Positions 38,634 to 48,547 are shown, numbered from the stretch's first letter. The stretch is DNA of 64,000 bases from JANNYA01 sp031422315 (GCA_031422315.1 JANOQN010000064.1:1-64000); one strand, 5' to 3'. Made by a program: numbers and translations. Notes: generated by a model not told the origin, from the sequence alone.

Positions 38634-39112
38634 GCGTGCCCGCACTAATGATTTGGGCAGCAAGCGCAATGACGCAGCCGCAAGCTAGTCAGCACAGTCA
38701 TCACGCTAAAACTGCGCAATCTCAAAGCGCCGAACAAAGTGCCGAGCAGGGCCACGCGATGCACAGCGAACGGCCCAGCGTAATCACCCGCTGCACGCAA
38801 GGCAGCTTCGTCGAAGCCATCAACACCCTCAACGGCGCCAGCAAAGCCAACCTGTTGTTACAGCAATCCAACGATGCCAATGCAATTGCTGCCCGCAAAG
38901 AAGTGCAAGCGCTAGCGGTGATTGCACTAGGCCGCGCCAACGCCGAAGCACACTGCGCAAAAGGCCTAGATGCCAGCTATCAGGAAAGCTACCGAAAAGT
39001 GCTGCAAAACGCACTCAACCAAGCCCGCGCAGGGAATTTGCCAGAGCGGGCGATTGCGCAGGCGGAAAGCGCGTTGATTGTGGTGTCGAAGTTCCCTAGG
39101 GCAATGCCCTAG
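38630..39112 (+). CDS. Small exported protein coupled to the G8 gene
   Basis: The ATG at 38630 overlaps the stop of the G8 gene (ATGA), so translation is coupled. Extending the frame upstream would run into the G8 coding region. The 160-aa product starts with a hydrophobic segment (MSVPALMIWAASAMT), possibly a short signal peptide, and has a His/Gln/Ser-rich stretch (about 20-40). A helical domain has two cysteines (ITRCTQGSF and AEAHCAKG) that may form a disulphide. I do not recognise the family. Co-expression suggests it assists the G8 protein, for example as chaperone, inhibitor or partner (inference). Confidence 0.7.
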   Translation: MSVPALMIWAASAMTQPQASQHSHHAKTAQSQSAEQSAEQGHAMHSERPSVITRCTQGSFVEAINTLNGASKANLLLQQSNDANAIAARKEVQALAVIALGRANAEAHCAKGLDASYQESYRKVLQNALNQARAGNLPERAIAQAESALIVVSKFPRAMP

Positions 39113-39113
39113 G
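39095..39113 (+). terminator. Hairpin overlapping the end of the small exported protein gene
   Basis: A perfect 8-bp stem (cctagggc / gccctagg) with loop aat overlaps the TAG stop codon. There is no T-run after it, so it may stabilise the message end rather than terminate transcription. Confidence 0.35.
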
Positions 39114-39180
39114 ATTACATTGTGCTACGGCATCATCATCACCGTAAGTGACACCGATTAATGAGATGCCACACCAACCC

Positions 39181-40161
39181 CTAAAACGCCATCAACCTAA
39201 CCCGCTCCACCTGCGCCACATCCTTGCCGTTACTGACTTGCAAAAGCTTACAGCTGTGCGCCGCATTTAAAAAATTCACCAAATCCGTCCGGCCCATACC
39301 ACTGCTGCGCTGCATTTCGGAAAGGCTAACCGCGTTGCGGGTCAGCAGCTTTGCTAACGCAAGATTGTTCGAGCTAAATGGCACCGAAAGCCTGGGCAAT
39401 CGCTGCAATCGAAAGCGCTCCATCGATTCAACCTCAGGCAGCGCAACGCCATTACTCATTTGCACCACAACTCGCCAGCACAAATCCTCCAAAATTCGGG
39501 TTGGCAGTACGCGCTTGGCAATACTCCATTCCGAGCTGGCTTGGCCTATCCCGTGTTGCGTTTCCTGCACAGGCTGCATCGCCAAGCCAAAAATCTGTGC
39601 ATCGCTCAACGCAGTGCAGTATTCATCGCTGACGTGGTTGAACATAATCGATTTGCCCGGCGCAAACCGCACATCCACAATGCCCCGGCCTTGCGGCTGG
39701 GTTAGATAGTTCAACAAATTTCCGCCCCGTTTCGCCACCGATGGGCTAGGCGCAGGCGCTTCACGCACTACCTGAAAATTTGCAACCGGCTGCGCCCGAA
39801 AAGCGCCGCCCTTCACCCGCTCAGCAATATCTTGCTTAAAAGCGCGCGCGCGCAAAATGCTGTCGCTAGCATTTAATACCTCTAATAGCGGGCGCGTTTG
39901 CACCGGCTTGCTCAAAGTCATAGCGAAACCGGTATTTTCCCGAGTGCTCAGCGCAATGGTAATCGAGTTCGAATCCTGCGCCTGCATCAGTGCTTTACGG
40001 CCCGCTTCGGTATCCGCATCAGCAATCACCACGCTCGGCCAAATCGAAGATTCCACCCAATTTGCAGCCAAATGCCGCTCAACCATCGCAATCATTGATT
40101 TAATCAACAATCGATCAAGGTTTTCCATGGCGGTAAGCTGATAGGAGCGGCTGTTTTGCAT
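39181..40161 (-). CDS. Receiver-like plus winged-helix protein, divergent from the pilus operon
   Basis: With the start at 40161 (nine residues inside the longest frame) the product is 326 aa. Residues about 40-100 (SVVIADADTEAG ... SITIALSTREN ... MTLSKPVQTRPLLEVL) resemble a receiver fold that keeps a 'KP' switch loop but not a clear phosphoacceptor. The C-terminus (VSLSEMQRSSGMGRTDLVNFLNAAHSC) looks like a winged helix. The layout is reminiscent of the degenerate N-terminal domain of the regulator at 18.5-19.3 kb. It is transcribed away from pilV and may regulate the minor-pilin operon; I do not recognise a named family. Confidence 0.6.
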   Translation of the reverse strand: MQNSRSYQLTAMENLDRLLIKSMIAMVERHLAANWVESSIWPSVVIADADTEAGRKALMQAQDSNSITIALSTRENTGFAMTLSKPVQTRPLLEVLNASDSILRARAFKQDIAERVKGGAFRAQPVANFQVVREAPAPSPSVAKRGGNLLNYLTQPQGRGIVDVRFAPGKSIMFNHVSDEYCTALSDAQIFGLAMQPVQETQHGIGQASSEWSIAKRVLPTRILEDLCWRVVVQMSNGVALPEVESMERFRLQRLPRLSVPFSSNNLALAKLLTRNAVSLSEMQRSSGMGRTDLVNFLNAAHSCKLLQVSNGKDVAQVERVRLMAF

Positions 40162-40231
40162 AATACTGGCGTAACGAAGAACCCGCATAACACCACAGCA
40201 CTACCGCAAGGTAAAACGAAACGCCCTTAAT

Positions 40232-40261
40232 TTGACAATTCCTTACTAAAAGCTCTTATAA
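40232..40261 (+). promoter_or_regulatory. Sigma-70-type promoter candidate for the minor-pilin operon
   Basis: A perfect TTGACA at 40232-40237 is followed after 18 bases by TTATAA at 40256-40261. It lies about 113 bases upstream of the pilV ATG, in the gap that divides pilV from the divergent receiver-like gene. A ribosome site, AAGGAG at 40362-40367, precedes pilV. No sigma-54 signature was found. Confidence 0.55.
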
Positions 40262-40374
40262 GCCGCCTATCCGTTTATCGGCGCACCCGCGCCGCCCGTA
40301 CGCAGCCACTAGCACTGGCAAAACCCCGCGCGTATTTTCCAATCACTGAAAATAGCGAAGAAAGGAGTGCTTGG

Positions 40375-40941
40375 ATGAAAGCAGGGTTGTTCCAGCGGCG
40401 CAAACACGACAAGGGCTTCACACTCATCGAAATGCTTATCGCACTTGTGATTTTCGTTATTGCGCTTTTAGCCATTGGATTGTTACAGCTGCGCGGCATT
40501 GCGATGACGCGGGATGCAAATATGCGGACTACGGCTATATTTGCTGCGAGGTCTTTGGGGGAGGCGATTAGGGCGAATTATATGGCGGATTATACGCATA
40601 CAGCCAGCAACGCTGCTCCAGCAGCAGTTGTTCGATGCGCCGTAACTCTCGGTAGAAATATCAGTTCGTTAAGTCCTTGCATTTGTTCCCGGCGCACTGC
40701 AGATATCAGCGACGCGTACGTATTAGCGACTAATCTGCCAAATCCGACATCAGGTGGAAAAATCGCAATAACAGCCCTGCCAATGCGCGCTGGGTCACCA
40801 ACTGTTCCAACCAGTTTCTTGGCGCCGGCAAATTGCGACGCGCTTGAGGGGCAGGCTTATCAAGTAACAGTCAGATGGTCGGAAGGAACTGGGGCGATCG
40901 GTATTCAAGATCAAAGTGTGCAAGTGATGGTGATGCCATGA
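40375..40941 (+). CDS. pilV: Type IV pilus minor pilin PilV
   Basis: This 188-aa prepilin has a short basic leader ending KG before FTLIEMLIALVIF, the prepilin peptidase site with E5 and a hydrophobic helix. It is the PilV/FimU class that primes pilus assembly with PilW, PilX, PilY1 and PilE. AAGGAG lies 8 bases upstream. Its stop overlaps the pilW start (ATGA). It is the first gene of a six-gene operon. Confidence 0.9.
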   Translation: MKAGLFQRRKHDKGFTLIEMLIALVIFVIALLAIGLLQLRGIAMTRDANMRTTAIFAARSLGEAIRANYMADYTHTASNAAPAAVVRCAVTLGRNISSLSPCICSRRTADISDAYVLATNLPNPTSGGKIAITALPMRAGSPTVPTSFLAPANCDALEGQAYQVTVRWSEGTGAIGIQDQSVQVMVMP

Positions 40942-42254
40942 ACGTATCGCGCAAAAACTTCGGTAAGGGATTTACGTTAATTGAATTGCTGGTTGCGGTT
41001 GTCGTAGGAACAATATTGCTGGGTGGCTTGATTCAAATTTTTGTTTTGACTAAAAACAACTACCGTGTTCAGCAAGGTCTAAACTATATGCAAGAAAACT
41101 TGCGGTTTGCAGCAGGTGAAGTCGGATATTCCGCGCGGATGGCTGGTTACTTTTTCACGATTGCTCAGCCAATTGAAGCGGCTGCCACTGGCCCTGCGCC
41201 GTCCGCAGTATTTGCTTCAACGTCAGGCAGCGGAAACGTGCAGCGATCCAGTGAACTGACGGTACTGCAGGGCACAGGTGCAAATCCAGGATGCGACTCG
41301 TTGTCTTGGACGGTAGGTTTGCAAGGATTTAACGGTGGCGCAACACCGCCAGCGTGTGTAGATGCAGGCAATTATGTCTTGGGAACTGATTCAATGATTG
41401 CGACGTATTTAAGGCCAGTTTTCGTTGGCCTTCCAGCGATCACCACGCCTGCATTTGCGCTTGGTGGGCCAGTGGCAGCAGCAACCCAAGCCGCTTCAAC
41501 GGGCGATGTTATCCCAAGGGAGATATACGCAATCGTTTTCGACCCTGAAAGCAAAGGCGATGTGGCCGCAAAACAGGGTGGGTTGATTGGAACAGGGGCA
41601 GCGCTTGCAGGCTTTATGCCGCGCGCACTTTTCTATGACACATCGGAAACCTCTTTGATAGCCGCTAACGGTGTGGCGCCTGCAAACCTTATCAAGCGCG
41701 CAGCAGCCATGATGCCGATGCAAGCCGAGCTTTTTTATGTTCGTCCTTGTTCAGTCCTTGAAAACACGTCTGCGGTTTGCACGGTTACGTCAGACGGTGG
41801 TAACCCACAACCGACATTGATGCGCAGAAATTTACTTGGCGGCGCAGCAGGTGGTGGCGCAGATGAAGCCATCGTTTCAGGTATTGAGCAATTTCAGCTC
41901 GAATACCTCGCTACTGGATGTGCTGGCTATTTGAGCGCAGTCGATATTGCAGCCTGGACGGGTTGCCTTGAGCCCGCAAGAATTACAACTGCAACACAGC
42001 GTTGGCAGCGAGTTATTAGTGTTCGTGCGGCATTCGTAGCGCGTTCGAATGAACGCTCAAATGAGATAGACGCAGCTACCTATGTCCTCTCAACCGACAC
42101 GCCTGCATACAATCCAGGCGCAATCCCAACGCTGAATCAACTGCCGCTTAATAACCGATATATCCGCCGTGTCATGGTTAATTTTTCGCAAACGCGAAAT
42201 GCGGTTCGGCCGTTGCCGGCGCTTCCGCCCGCCCCCATTCCAGTAATTCCATAA
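40938..42254 (+). CDS. pilW: Type IV pilus minor pilin PilW
   Basis: The ATG at 40938 overlaps the pilV stop. The longer frame from 40875 lies inside pilV and is rejected. The 438-aa prepilin has FGKG before FTLIELLVAVVVGTILLGG. The large globular domain of over 400 residues, with several cysteines (GANPGCDSLSW, PPACVDAGN), is typical of PilW. It is part of the tip complex that supports PilY1. Confidence 0.9.
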   Translation: MNVSRKNFGKGFTLIELLVAVVVGTILLGGLIQIFVLTKNNYRVQQGLNYMQENLRFAAGEVGYSARMAGYFFTIAQPIEAAATGPAPSAVFASTSGSGNVQRSSELTVLQGTGANPGCDSLSWTVGLQGFNGGATPPACVDAGNYVLGTDSMIATYLRPVFVGLPAITTPAFALGGPVAAATQAASTGDVIPREIYAIVFDPESKGDVAAKQGGLIGTGAALAGFMPRALFYDTSETSLIAANGVAPANLIKRAAAMMPMQAELFYVRPCSVLENTSAVCTVTSDGGNPQPTLMRRNLLGGAAGGGADEAIVSGIEQFQLEYLATGCAGYLSAVDIAAWTGCLEPARITTATQRWQRVISVRAAFVARSNERSNEIDAATYVLSTDTPAYNPGAIPTLNQLPLNNRYIRRVMVNFSQTRNAVRPLPALPPAPIPVIP

Positions 42255-42264
42255 GGGTTAACAA

Positions 42265-42924
42265 ATGAATGTAAAACAGTCAGAAAAAGGATTTGCGCTT
42301 GTTACTGGCCTATTGATGCTTTTAGTTTTGACGCTACTCGCGACGGTTGTAATGCGAGGAACTACGCTCGAATTGGCGATGACTTCTGCAGTTACACGGC
42401 AGGAACAGTCGCTTTCACTTGCAGATTCAGCTCGAAGTTTAAGCCGCGAATTGTTGATTGCTTCAGTCGCTCGCAACCCTGCGTTACCAGGTGAAATTCG
42501 TAGCGGCGCAGTCGGCGGTAGACCAGGCAACGTTCCAAATTTCCTTGGAACCGTTTTGACTTGTTCGGGAGCTGGACAAGGTTTTTCTAATCCCCTCGGC
42601 GCAGCACCGCGCTTTGGCCGATTGGCCGGACCCGAAGATCAGCGCGGAATTAACGCGTTAGATGGCGATTCTGTTTCATTGAGAATTCAGACTCTAAATG
42701 CAAAGCCAGAGCATATAACGGCGCTTAATGAAGCCAGAACTGCTTGTGATGACGGAAAAATGGGCGTGGCCATTATCGATCTATCGAAAAAAATTGCCGA
42801 AGGTTCGGATGTTACCAATCCAGAAATTATTAAAACCGTTGCACTCGTAGGCATCGGTGAAGCGCTTGGCGGTGGATATTCAAAGGTCGTCACGATCTCA
42901 GATATTCAAATTAATACGAATTAA
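42265..42924 (+). CDS. pilX: Type IV pilus minor pilin PilX
   Basis: This 219-aa protein has the PilX-type signal EKG before FALVTGLLMLLVLTLLAT. Position 5 of the mature form is a glycine (FALVTG) rather than the usual glutamate, as is common in PilX/GspK-type tip pilins. The globular domain has GLS-like turns and paired cysteines. It lies 10 bases after pilW. Confidence 0.87.
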   Translation: MNVKQSEKGFALVTGLLMLLVLTLLATVVMRGTTLELAMTSAVTRQEQSLSLADSARSLSRELLIASVARNPALPGEIRSGAVGGRPGNVPNFLGTVLTCSGAGQGFSNPLGAAPRFGRLAGPEDQRGINALDGDSVSLRIQTLNAKPEHITALNEARTACDDGKMGVAIIDLSKKIAEGSDVTNPEIIKTVALVGIGEALGGGYSKVVTISDIQINTN

Positions 42925-42984
42925 CTTAACAATTTAATGTTGAGATGGCATTAATAGCCATAACTGCAAAAATGGAGCATTTTT

Positions 42985-45900
42985 ATGAAAGCAAGCGTAT
43001 TTGATAGTGCAAAAGTGATAGCGGCATGCGTCCTCGTTGGCAGCTTTTTGGCGCAGCCAGCTAACGCGGCGCTTTGCAAAATTTCGGCGACCAGTATGGC
43101 GAACTATACGCAATACCCGCTCTTTGAAAACCCGGTGGTTTCGCCCGTGTCCTTGTTAGTCTTGTCGATTGATCACCAGCTTTTTAACAAAGCATATACT
43201 GACTACACTAATCTTGATGCAGATGCAGCCATCGAAACAACATACGACGGGGAAGTAAAGTATTCCGGGTATTTCGGTACTGAAGTTTGTTATAAATACG
43301 TTACCAATAAGTTCGAAGCCTTTGCTTTAACGACCAATAGAAAGTGCACATCGGCATGGAGCGGTAATTTTTTAAACTGGGCTTCAATGACGCGTCTTGA
43401 CGTGTTGCGGTGGACGCTTTACGGTGGCAACCGGAGCACAGACTCGGCAACTGAAACAGTGCTTGAGCGAGCGCACATTCCACAAGATGGGCACTCCTTC
43501 GTTAAGGTGTTCGCTGGCAACGCAACGGCCACGGTTGCAGACGTGACTCCTTACACAAGCACGGTTAGTTTTTGCAATACAACCTCTACAAATGAAGCGT
43601 CTGCCACGACTTTAGTTGCGCCTGTTATACAAGTTGCACTTGGCGCTTGGCCTGGCTGGACTCTTTTAGAGCGCTATCAATGCGACAGGGATACGCGCGG
43701 GTTTAATAGTAAAGGCGCACCTCTTGTAATTGATAAAGAACTAGTCGCTCGAGTGAAAGTATGCGACCCGGCTATTAAAGAAGATTTTTGTACAGAATAC
43801 AAAAATGGCACTATTTCAAGTTTTAAACCAACCGGACTATTACAACAGTACGGCGAGGGCAACAACCCTATAGAGTTTGGCTTGATGTCAGGTAGTTATG
43901 ATAAACCAAGATCAGGAGGTGTATTGCGATCCAAGATTGGCAAGATCACTGATGAAATAAATCAAAGTAACGGTACATTTATACTTCAAGGCAATGGAGA
44001 CGCAGGCATTATCAATACCATTCGCCGAATTAGAATGAGCCAGTATTCGCGCGACGTTTGGCGAGATTGCAGCACCTTTCAAATAACGAATAACCTACTA
44101 AACGATGCCAGAGCTAGCGACAGAAAGTGCGCAATGTGGGGAAACCCGATTGCCGAGATCTATGCTGAAGCAGTCCGGTATCTCTCTGGAACCAAAGTGC
44201 CAACACCGGGCTTTGACGCCGACGATACTGCAAGCGGTGTAAGCGGGCCATATATTGTCGGTATGCCAAAAGAAAGTACGTGGGACGACCCATTGGAGAA
44301 TCGCCCAATTTGCACGAAATGCAATATTGTGGTGTTGTCAACGGGTTTGAATTCTTTTGATAGAGACGAATTACCTGCTGTTCCAGTTGTTGGGGCAATA
44401 GGAACGGCGGTTGATCAAGTCGGAGCAAATGAGTCGATTATTGCCGGCACCACCAAGGTGTTGTCGGGGGGCATGCTGGCAAGCGGTTCCGCAGATGCGG
44501 TCACAAGCACGGGCGCAAGCTTTAGAGACTGTAGTGCTAAAACTTCCCTGGGGCTGTCTAAGCATACCGGAATATGTCCGGAGGTCGCTAGCTTACAAGG
44601 TGGCTATGACATTGCCGGAATCGCCTTCAAAGCCTATACCAACGATTTTCGGCCTGAAACGGCGAGGCCCGGCAGGCAATTCATAACGACCTACACTGTT
44701 GCCCTCGGTGAATCATTGCCAAAACTTGATTTCCCTGTTGGGGGGAAAATTATATCGGTTCTACCTTTCGCCCAGGCAACGGGAGGCACAGTGTTTATTC
44801 CCTCCGCCGCCAACCCTAGTCCACCACCAGCTTACATACCCCCCAATTTCTTATCCTCGAGTATTGTCAATTTTAGCATCGGTTTTCTAACTGGGCCGAT
44901 AGCCACGGCTGACGCCGCGAATTGCCAAACTAATCCAAATACCACTATATGTAATTATTTCGGCGTCCGAACTGGTAATACTGCTACAGAAGGTAGCTAC
45001 ATTATCAATTGGGAAGACTCGACCTGGGGAAATGACTACGACCAGGACATAGTGCAGGTATTGAGTTATTGCATTGGCACCGCTTGCAATTCACTAGACT
45101 TTTGCAGAAATACCGACACGACTAGCTCTGCTGCTCCTGTGCCCCTAGCAAGTCGCGCATGTGGCGCAACACCCTCGTTTGATCCCAATAAACTATATTT
45201 GCGTTCTGAAATTGTGTCTACCGCATCTGGCGTGAAATTTCGCGCCGGCTGGATTACCGCCGGTAGCGATGAGCCAGGAACTGCCGCGCCTTTTCTCAGA
45301 ACCGGCGCCAACTGTAACTTCCTCGTAACGGCTCCCGGGGACTTTAGATGCGGTAACGCTTGGACCGTACCCCAGGTTCGCGCTTACAGTGCAGGAACGG
45401 GGGCGGAATCACGATTGTTAGAGAACCCGTTGTTCTATGCAGCAAAATATGGTGGCTTTAATGATGCAGATACGCTTGTTCCGCCTGCAGCTAAAAACGG
45501 GTTGCCGAATACGAATTTTACAAATGTATTGGATAATCAAGAGTGGGATCGAGTTAATTTAAACGGCGACAGCACACCCGATGGCATACCTGATAACTAT
45601 TTTCCTGTGCGCAATCCTGCGCAACTCAAAGAACAACTAGGCCGCGCGTTCGCCAGCATTGCTGCGTCAGCATCATCTGGCACGTCCGCTGCGGTAGTGT
45701 CTTCAACAGGCGAAGGCTCTGGTGCCGTGTTCCAAGCGACTTATGCGCGCGAATCTCAAAGAGAAAATGATACGTCTAATGTCATTAGATGGTCAGGAAG
45801 CGTTCGTGGTCTTTGGGTGACACCGGAAGGTAAGTTTGCCGAAGATACCAATTCAGACCCTGCGTTTTTAGTTGAGCCAAAATATGACGACGGCAGTGAT

Positions 45901-48114
45901 TTGCCCATCACATTTGTGCAGAGAATCGTTGATAACAAAATTGTGACCAAAGCGGTTCGAAATGGCGTTGACATTAATTTAGACGAGATAGTTCCAATTT
46001 GGGACGCTGCGGTACAATTGTCTAGACCGACGGACACCAACCTTGCAACAAATCGCAACTATTCGAGCGCAACCCTTGCTCAAGAAAAACGGTATATTTT
46101 TACGTGGACCGACAACAACGAAGATGGCCTGGTCGACCAGGCAAACGAGCAGGTAGATTTCACTAGTAGTGTAATGACCACGCCAGCAAACACCCCGCTT
46201 ATAAATGCTTGTGCCATTCCTGATACTCAATCTCTTATAAACCAAGAGCACACTCGGCTTGTAAATTGGATTCGCGGAATTGACCAGCCAGCCTTACCCG
46301 CTGTTATAAACCTCAATCCGCTACTCTCAATCCCTGCAGTGCCGGCTCTACGTTCACGTCGTTTCAACGTTGATGGAGACGGCACGCTTACTGCTGCAGG
46401 AACGGTTGAAACACATCGACTAGGCGACATCGTAAATTCATCACCGCTGGTTGTTGCCAAACCTGCATCTGCTTTTGATTTTCTCTATCGCGATGGCACA
46501 TACACTCGTTTTGTCAACGAATACAGGTGCCGCCGTTCGGTTGTCTACGCAGGTGCGAACGATGGAATGTTGCACGCATTCAATGCAGGCTTTCGAACGC
46601 CCGAGGGGTTTAATTTGTCGCCACCAGCTGGCTGCTCGCCCGCGAGCGCAAAACAGCACTCTCTTGGGTCAGAGCTCTGGGGATACATCCCCGGCAACCT
46701 GTTACCCCACTTGCAGTGGTTAGCAGACCCTGATTACACCCACGTTTTTTATGTGGATGGAAATCCACAGTCTTTCGATGTAAAGGCATTTCCTGACACA
46801 GGGGCGGGTGGACGTCACCCAGGTGGTTGGGGAACGATTTTGGTTGTTCCATTTCGCTTAGGCGGTGGTGACATTTCTGTTGCAAACGCAACAGTACCGG
46901 GTGGCACTTCAAGAAGTGCTCCTGCTTACATAATTATGGACATAACGGATCCAGAAAGCCCACCTAAGCTAATTGCTGAGATTGTCTTGCCAGTTGACGT
47001 TGGTGCCGGTCAAAAGATTAGTTATAGCTTCGCCTCGCCAGCACTAGCGTTTGACATCGGTACTGGCAACGCATTCTCATACAAATTGATTTTTGGCACA
47101 GGCCCCACGGATATTTTGCCAGAGGTACACTCCAAACAGAAAGCGTCAATTTTTACCTACGAGCTTAAACTCAACGCGGGCCTCACAACGGTAACGCCAT
47201 CGCTTGACTACAAAAATTTTGGTATTGCGAATTCGTTAGTGTCAGACATTAGTTCTGCCGATTTTGATTTTGGCGGCACAACTGACGCAGCTTATTTTGG
47301 AACGATTGAGGGCTTGCCGAGCACAGCGGCGGTTGGACCGAATGACGCAATGGAAGGAAGGCTTTATAAAATGCCGTTTGAGTCGACGAGTTCAACGCCA
47401 GGCCTAAGCGGGAATGCGCAGCCAGGGCTTGAATTTCAGTTTGACGCGCCAATTGTTTACTATACACCATCGCCGTTGATGCCCATTCAGGGGAAGCCAG
47501 GGCTCACTTTGACGAACAGGCGGTTGCCAGGAGTTCTGTTCGGAACGGGTCGAATGCTTTCTCAAGGTGATTTTAAGTCCCAGCGCGATACTGAGGGTGC
47601 GCTTTACATCTTAGACGATCCCAAATCCTTTGAAACCACTGTATTTTCGGGGCCTGTATTGACCAACACCAACGATTTTAGAACGCAAAACGGGCCTTTA
47701 GGCTTTAAGCGCTTGCTTCAAAAAGGCGAGCGTGGGTTTACCTCCCCAGCCGTTTTTCGTGGCATTGGGATTTTCACGACATTTGTGCCAGGTTTAGCGG
47801 ACTGCGAAAACACGGGTACTGGCAGGTTGTTTCAGTTCAACTTTGCGAATGATGCGTCCAGTGCGCTTTTCGGTTCTGCTGGCGAATCCGTAACGCAGCT
47901 AGGAAGCGGATCGCCTTCAAATCCGCGCATCTTTGTATCGCCACCCCCGACGCCAAGATTTGATTCAAATGGAGTTCTCATACCTCCGCCACCGTCAGGA
48001 GTCACAATTATTACGCAGGATTCGTCAGGCGCACTCAATACCACTTCCAGTATCGCTAACGACTTCGACAGCTTCGGGGAACAAGCATGGTGGGAACCAA
48101 GGGAGGCAAATTAA
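42985..48114 (+). CDS. pilY1: Type IV pilus tip adhesin PilY1
   Basis: The 1709-aa protein has a signal peptide (MKASVFDSAKVIAACVLVGS... ending ANA). The N-terminal part (about 60-500) has VLSID and an Asp-rich turn as in PilY1 proteins. The C-terminal half is the family's beta-propeller, with SVVYAGANDGMLHAFNAGF and GWGTILVVPF. An EF-hand-like calcium loop (DNNEDGLVD) lies at residues 1043-1051. Further acidic turns (NGDSTPDGIPDN, VDGDGTLT) suggest calcium control of retraction. PilY1 sits at the pilus tip and promotes adhesion and surface sensing. GGAG precedes the ATG. Confidence 0.92.
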   Translation: MKASVFDSAKVIAACVLVGSFLAQPANAALCKISATSMANYTQYPLFENPVVSPVSLLVLSIDHQLFNKAYTDYTNLDADAAIETTYDGEVKYSGYFGTEVCYKYVTNKFEAFALTTNRKCTSAWSGNFLNWASMTRLDVLRWTLYGGNRSTDSATETVLERAHIPQDGHSFVKVFAGNATATVADVTPYTSTVSFCNTTSTNEASATTLVAPVIQVALGAWPGWTLLERYQCDRDTRGFNSKGAPLVIDKELVARVKVCDPAIKEDFCTEYKNGTISSFKPTGLLQQYGEGNNPIEFGLMSGSYDKPRSGGVLRSKIGKITDEINQSNGTFILQGNGDAGIINTIRRIRMSQYSRDVWRDCSTFQITNNLLNDARASDRKCAMWGNPIAEIYAEAVRYLSGTKVPTPGFDADDTASGVSGPYIVGMPKESTWDDPLENRPICTKCNIVVLSTGLNSFDRDELPAVPVVGAIGTAVDQVGANESIIAGTTKVLSGGMLASGSADAVTSTGASFRDCSAKTSLGLSKHTGICPEVASLQGGYDIAGIAFKAYTNDFRPETARPGRQFITTYTVALGESLPKLDFPVGGKIISVLPFAQATGGTVFIPSAANPSPPPAYIPPNFLSSSIVNFSIGFLTGPIATADAANCQTNPNTTICNYFGVRTGNTATEGSYIINWEDSTWGNDYDQDIVQVLSYCIGTACNSLDFCRNTDTTSSAAPVPLASRACGATPSFDPNKLYLRSEIVSTASGVKFRAGWITAGSDEPGTAAPFLRTGANCNFLVTAPGDFRCGNAWTVPQVRAYSAGTGAESRLLENPLFYAAKYGGFNDADTLVPPAAKNGLPNTNFTNVLDNQEWDRVNLNGDSTPDGIPDNYFPVRNPAQLKEQLGRAFASIAASASSGTSAAVVSSTGEGSGAVFQATYARESQRENDTSNVIRWSGSVRGLWVTPEGKFAEDTNSDPAFLVEPKYDDGSDLPITFVQRIVDNKIVTKAVRNGVDINLDEIVPIWDAAVQLSRPTDTNLATNRNYSSATLAQEKRYIFTWTDNNEDGLVDQANEQVDFTSSVMTTPANTPLINACAIPDTQSLINQEHTRLVNWIRGIDQPALPAVINLNPLLSIPAVPALRSRRFNVDGDGTLTAAGTVETHRLGDIVNSSPLVVAKPASAFDFLYRDGTYTRFVNEYRCRRSVVYAGANDGMLHAFNAGFRTPEGFNLSPPAGCSPASAKQHSLGSELWGYIPGNLLPHLQWLADPDYTHVFYVDGNPQSFDVKAFPDTGAGGRHPGGWGTILVVPFRLGGGDISVANATVPGGTSRSAPAYIIMDITDPESPPKLIAEIVLPVDVGAGQKISYSFASPALAFDIGTGNAFSYKLIFGTGPTDILPEVHSKQKASIFTYELKLNAGLTTVTPSLDYKNFGIANSLVSDISSADFDFGGTTDAAYFGTIEGLPSTAAVGPNDAMEGRLYKMPFESTSSTPGLSGNAQPGLEFQFDAPIVYYTPSPLMPIQGKPGLTLTNRRLPGVLFGTGRMLSQGDFKSQRDTEGALYILDDPKSFETTVFSGPVLTNTNDFRTQNGPLGFKRLLQKGERGFTSPAVFRGIGIFTTFVPGLADCENTGTGRLFQFNFANDASSALFGSAGESVTQLGSGSPSNPRIFVSPPPTPRFDSNGVLIPPPPSGVTIITQDSSGALNTTSSIANDFDSFGEQAWWEPREAN

Positions 48115-48546
48115 ATGAGCAACATCAGGAATCGTCGTACAGTTGGCTTTACGCTTATTGAAATGCTAATCGTTGTTGCAATCGTCGCGCTGCTGGCGGC
48201 GATTGCAATACCCAACTACCGTCAGTATGTGCTGCGTGGCTATCGAACAGAAGCGCGCAATATGCTGCTTGATGCTGCTGCGCGCCAAGAGCGGTTCCGG
48301 TACAACAGCCCTGGTTATGCCGATACTTTTGCCAAACTAGGGCTGCCTTTAGCTGTTACTTCTGAAAATGGCAAGTACACACTCTCATTCGATCCAGCGC
48401 CAGTTGACCCGTTTTTAACTTACAGCTTTAGGGCTACGCCCGCTGGTAATCAAACACCGGACAAATGCGGGTGGTTGGCTATTGACAACTTGGGGGTCAG
48501 AACTCAACAAAGCACTAACGTCGACGACCGCTGTTGGAGCAAGTGA
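48115..48546 (+). CDS. pilE: Type IV pilus minor pilin PilE
   Basis: The ATG follows the pilY1 stop without a gap. The 143-aa prepilin has a leader ending TVG before FTLIEMLIVVAIVALLAAIA, a long N-terminal helix and two C-terminal cysteines (DKCGWL, DDRCWSK) for the disulphide-bonded D-region. Short minor pilins at this position are named PilE. The GspH/FimT gene follows one base later. Confidence 0.9.
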   Translation: MSNIRNRRTVGFTLIEMLIVVAIVALLAAIAIPNYRQYVLRGYRTEARNMLLDAAARQERFRYNSPGYADTFAKLGLPLAVTSENGKYTLSFDPAPVDPFLTYSFRATPAGNQTPDKCGWLAIDNLGVRTQQSTNVDDRCWSK

Positions 48547-48547
48547 T

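Noticed and set aside
40189..40374. Sigma-54 promoter for the pilus operon
   Set aside because: The only TGGCA-like stretch (near 40316) lacks the matching TTGC(A/T) at the right spacing, while a sigma-70-like pair is good.
40875..40937. Extended start for PilW
   Set aside because: It lies inside pilV and would destroy the prepilin signal that begins at 40938.
48482..48547. Extended start for the GspH/FimT gene
   Set aside because: It lies inside pilE and would displace the prepilin signal.
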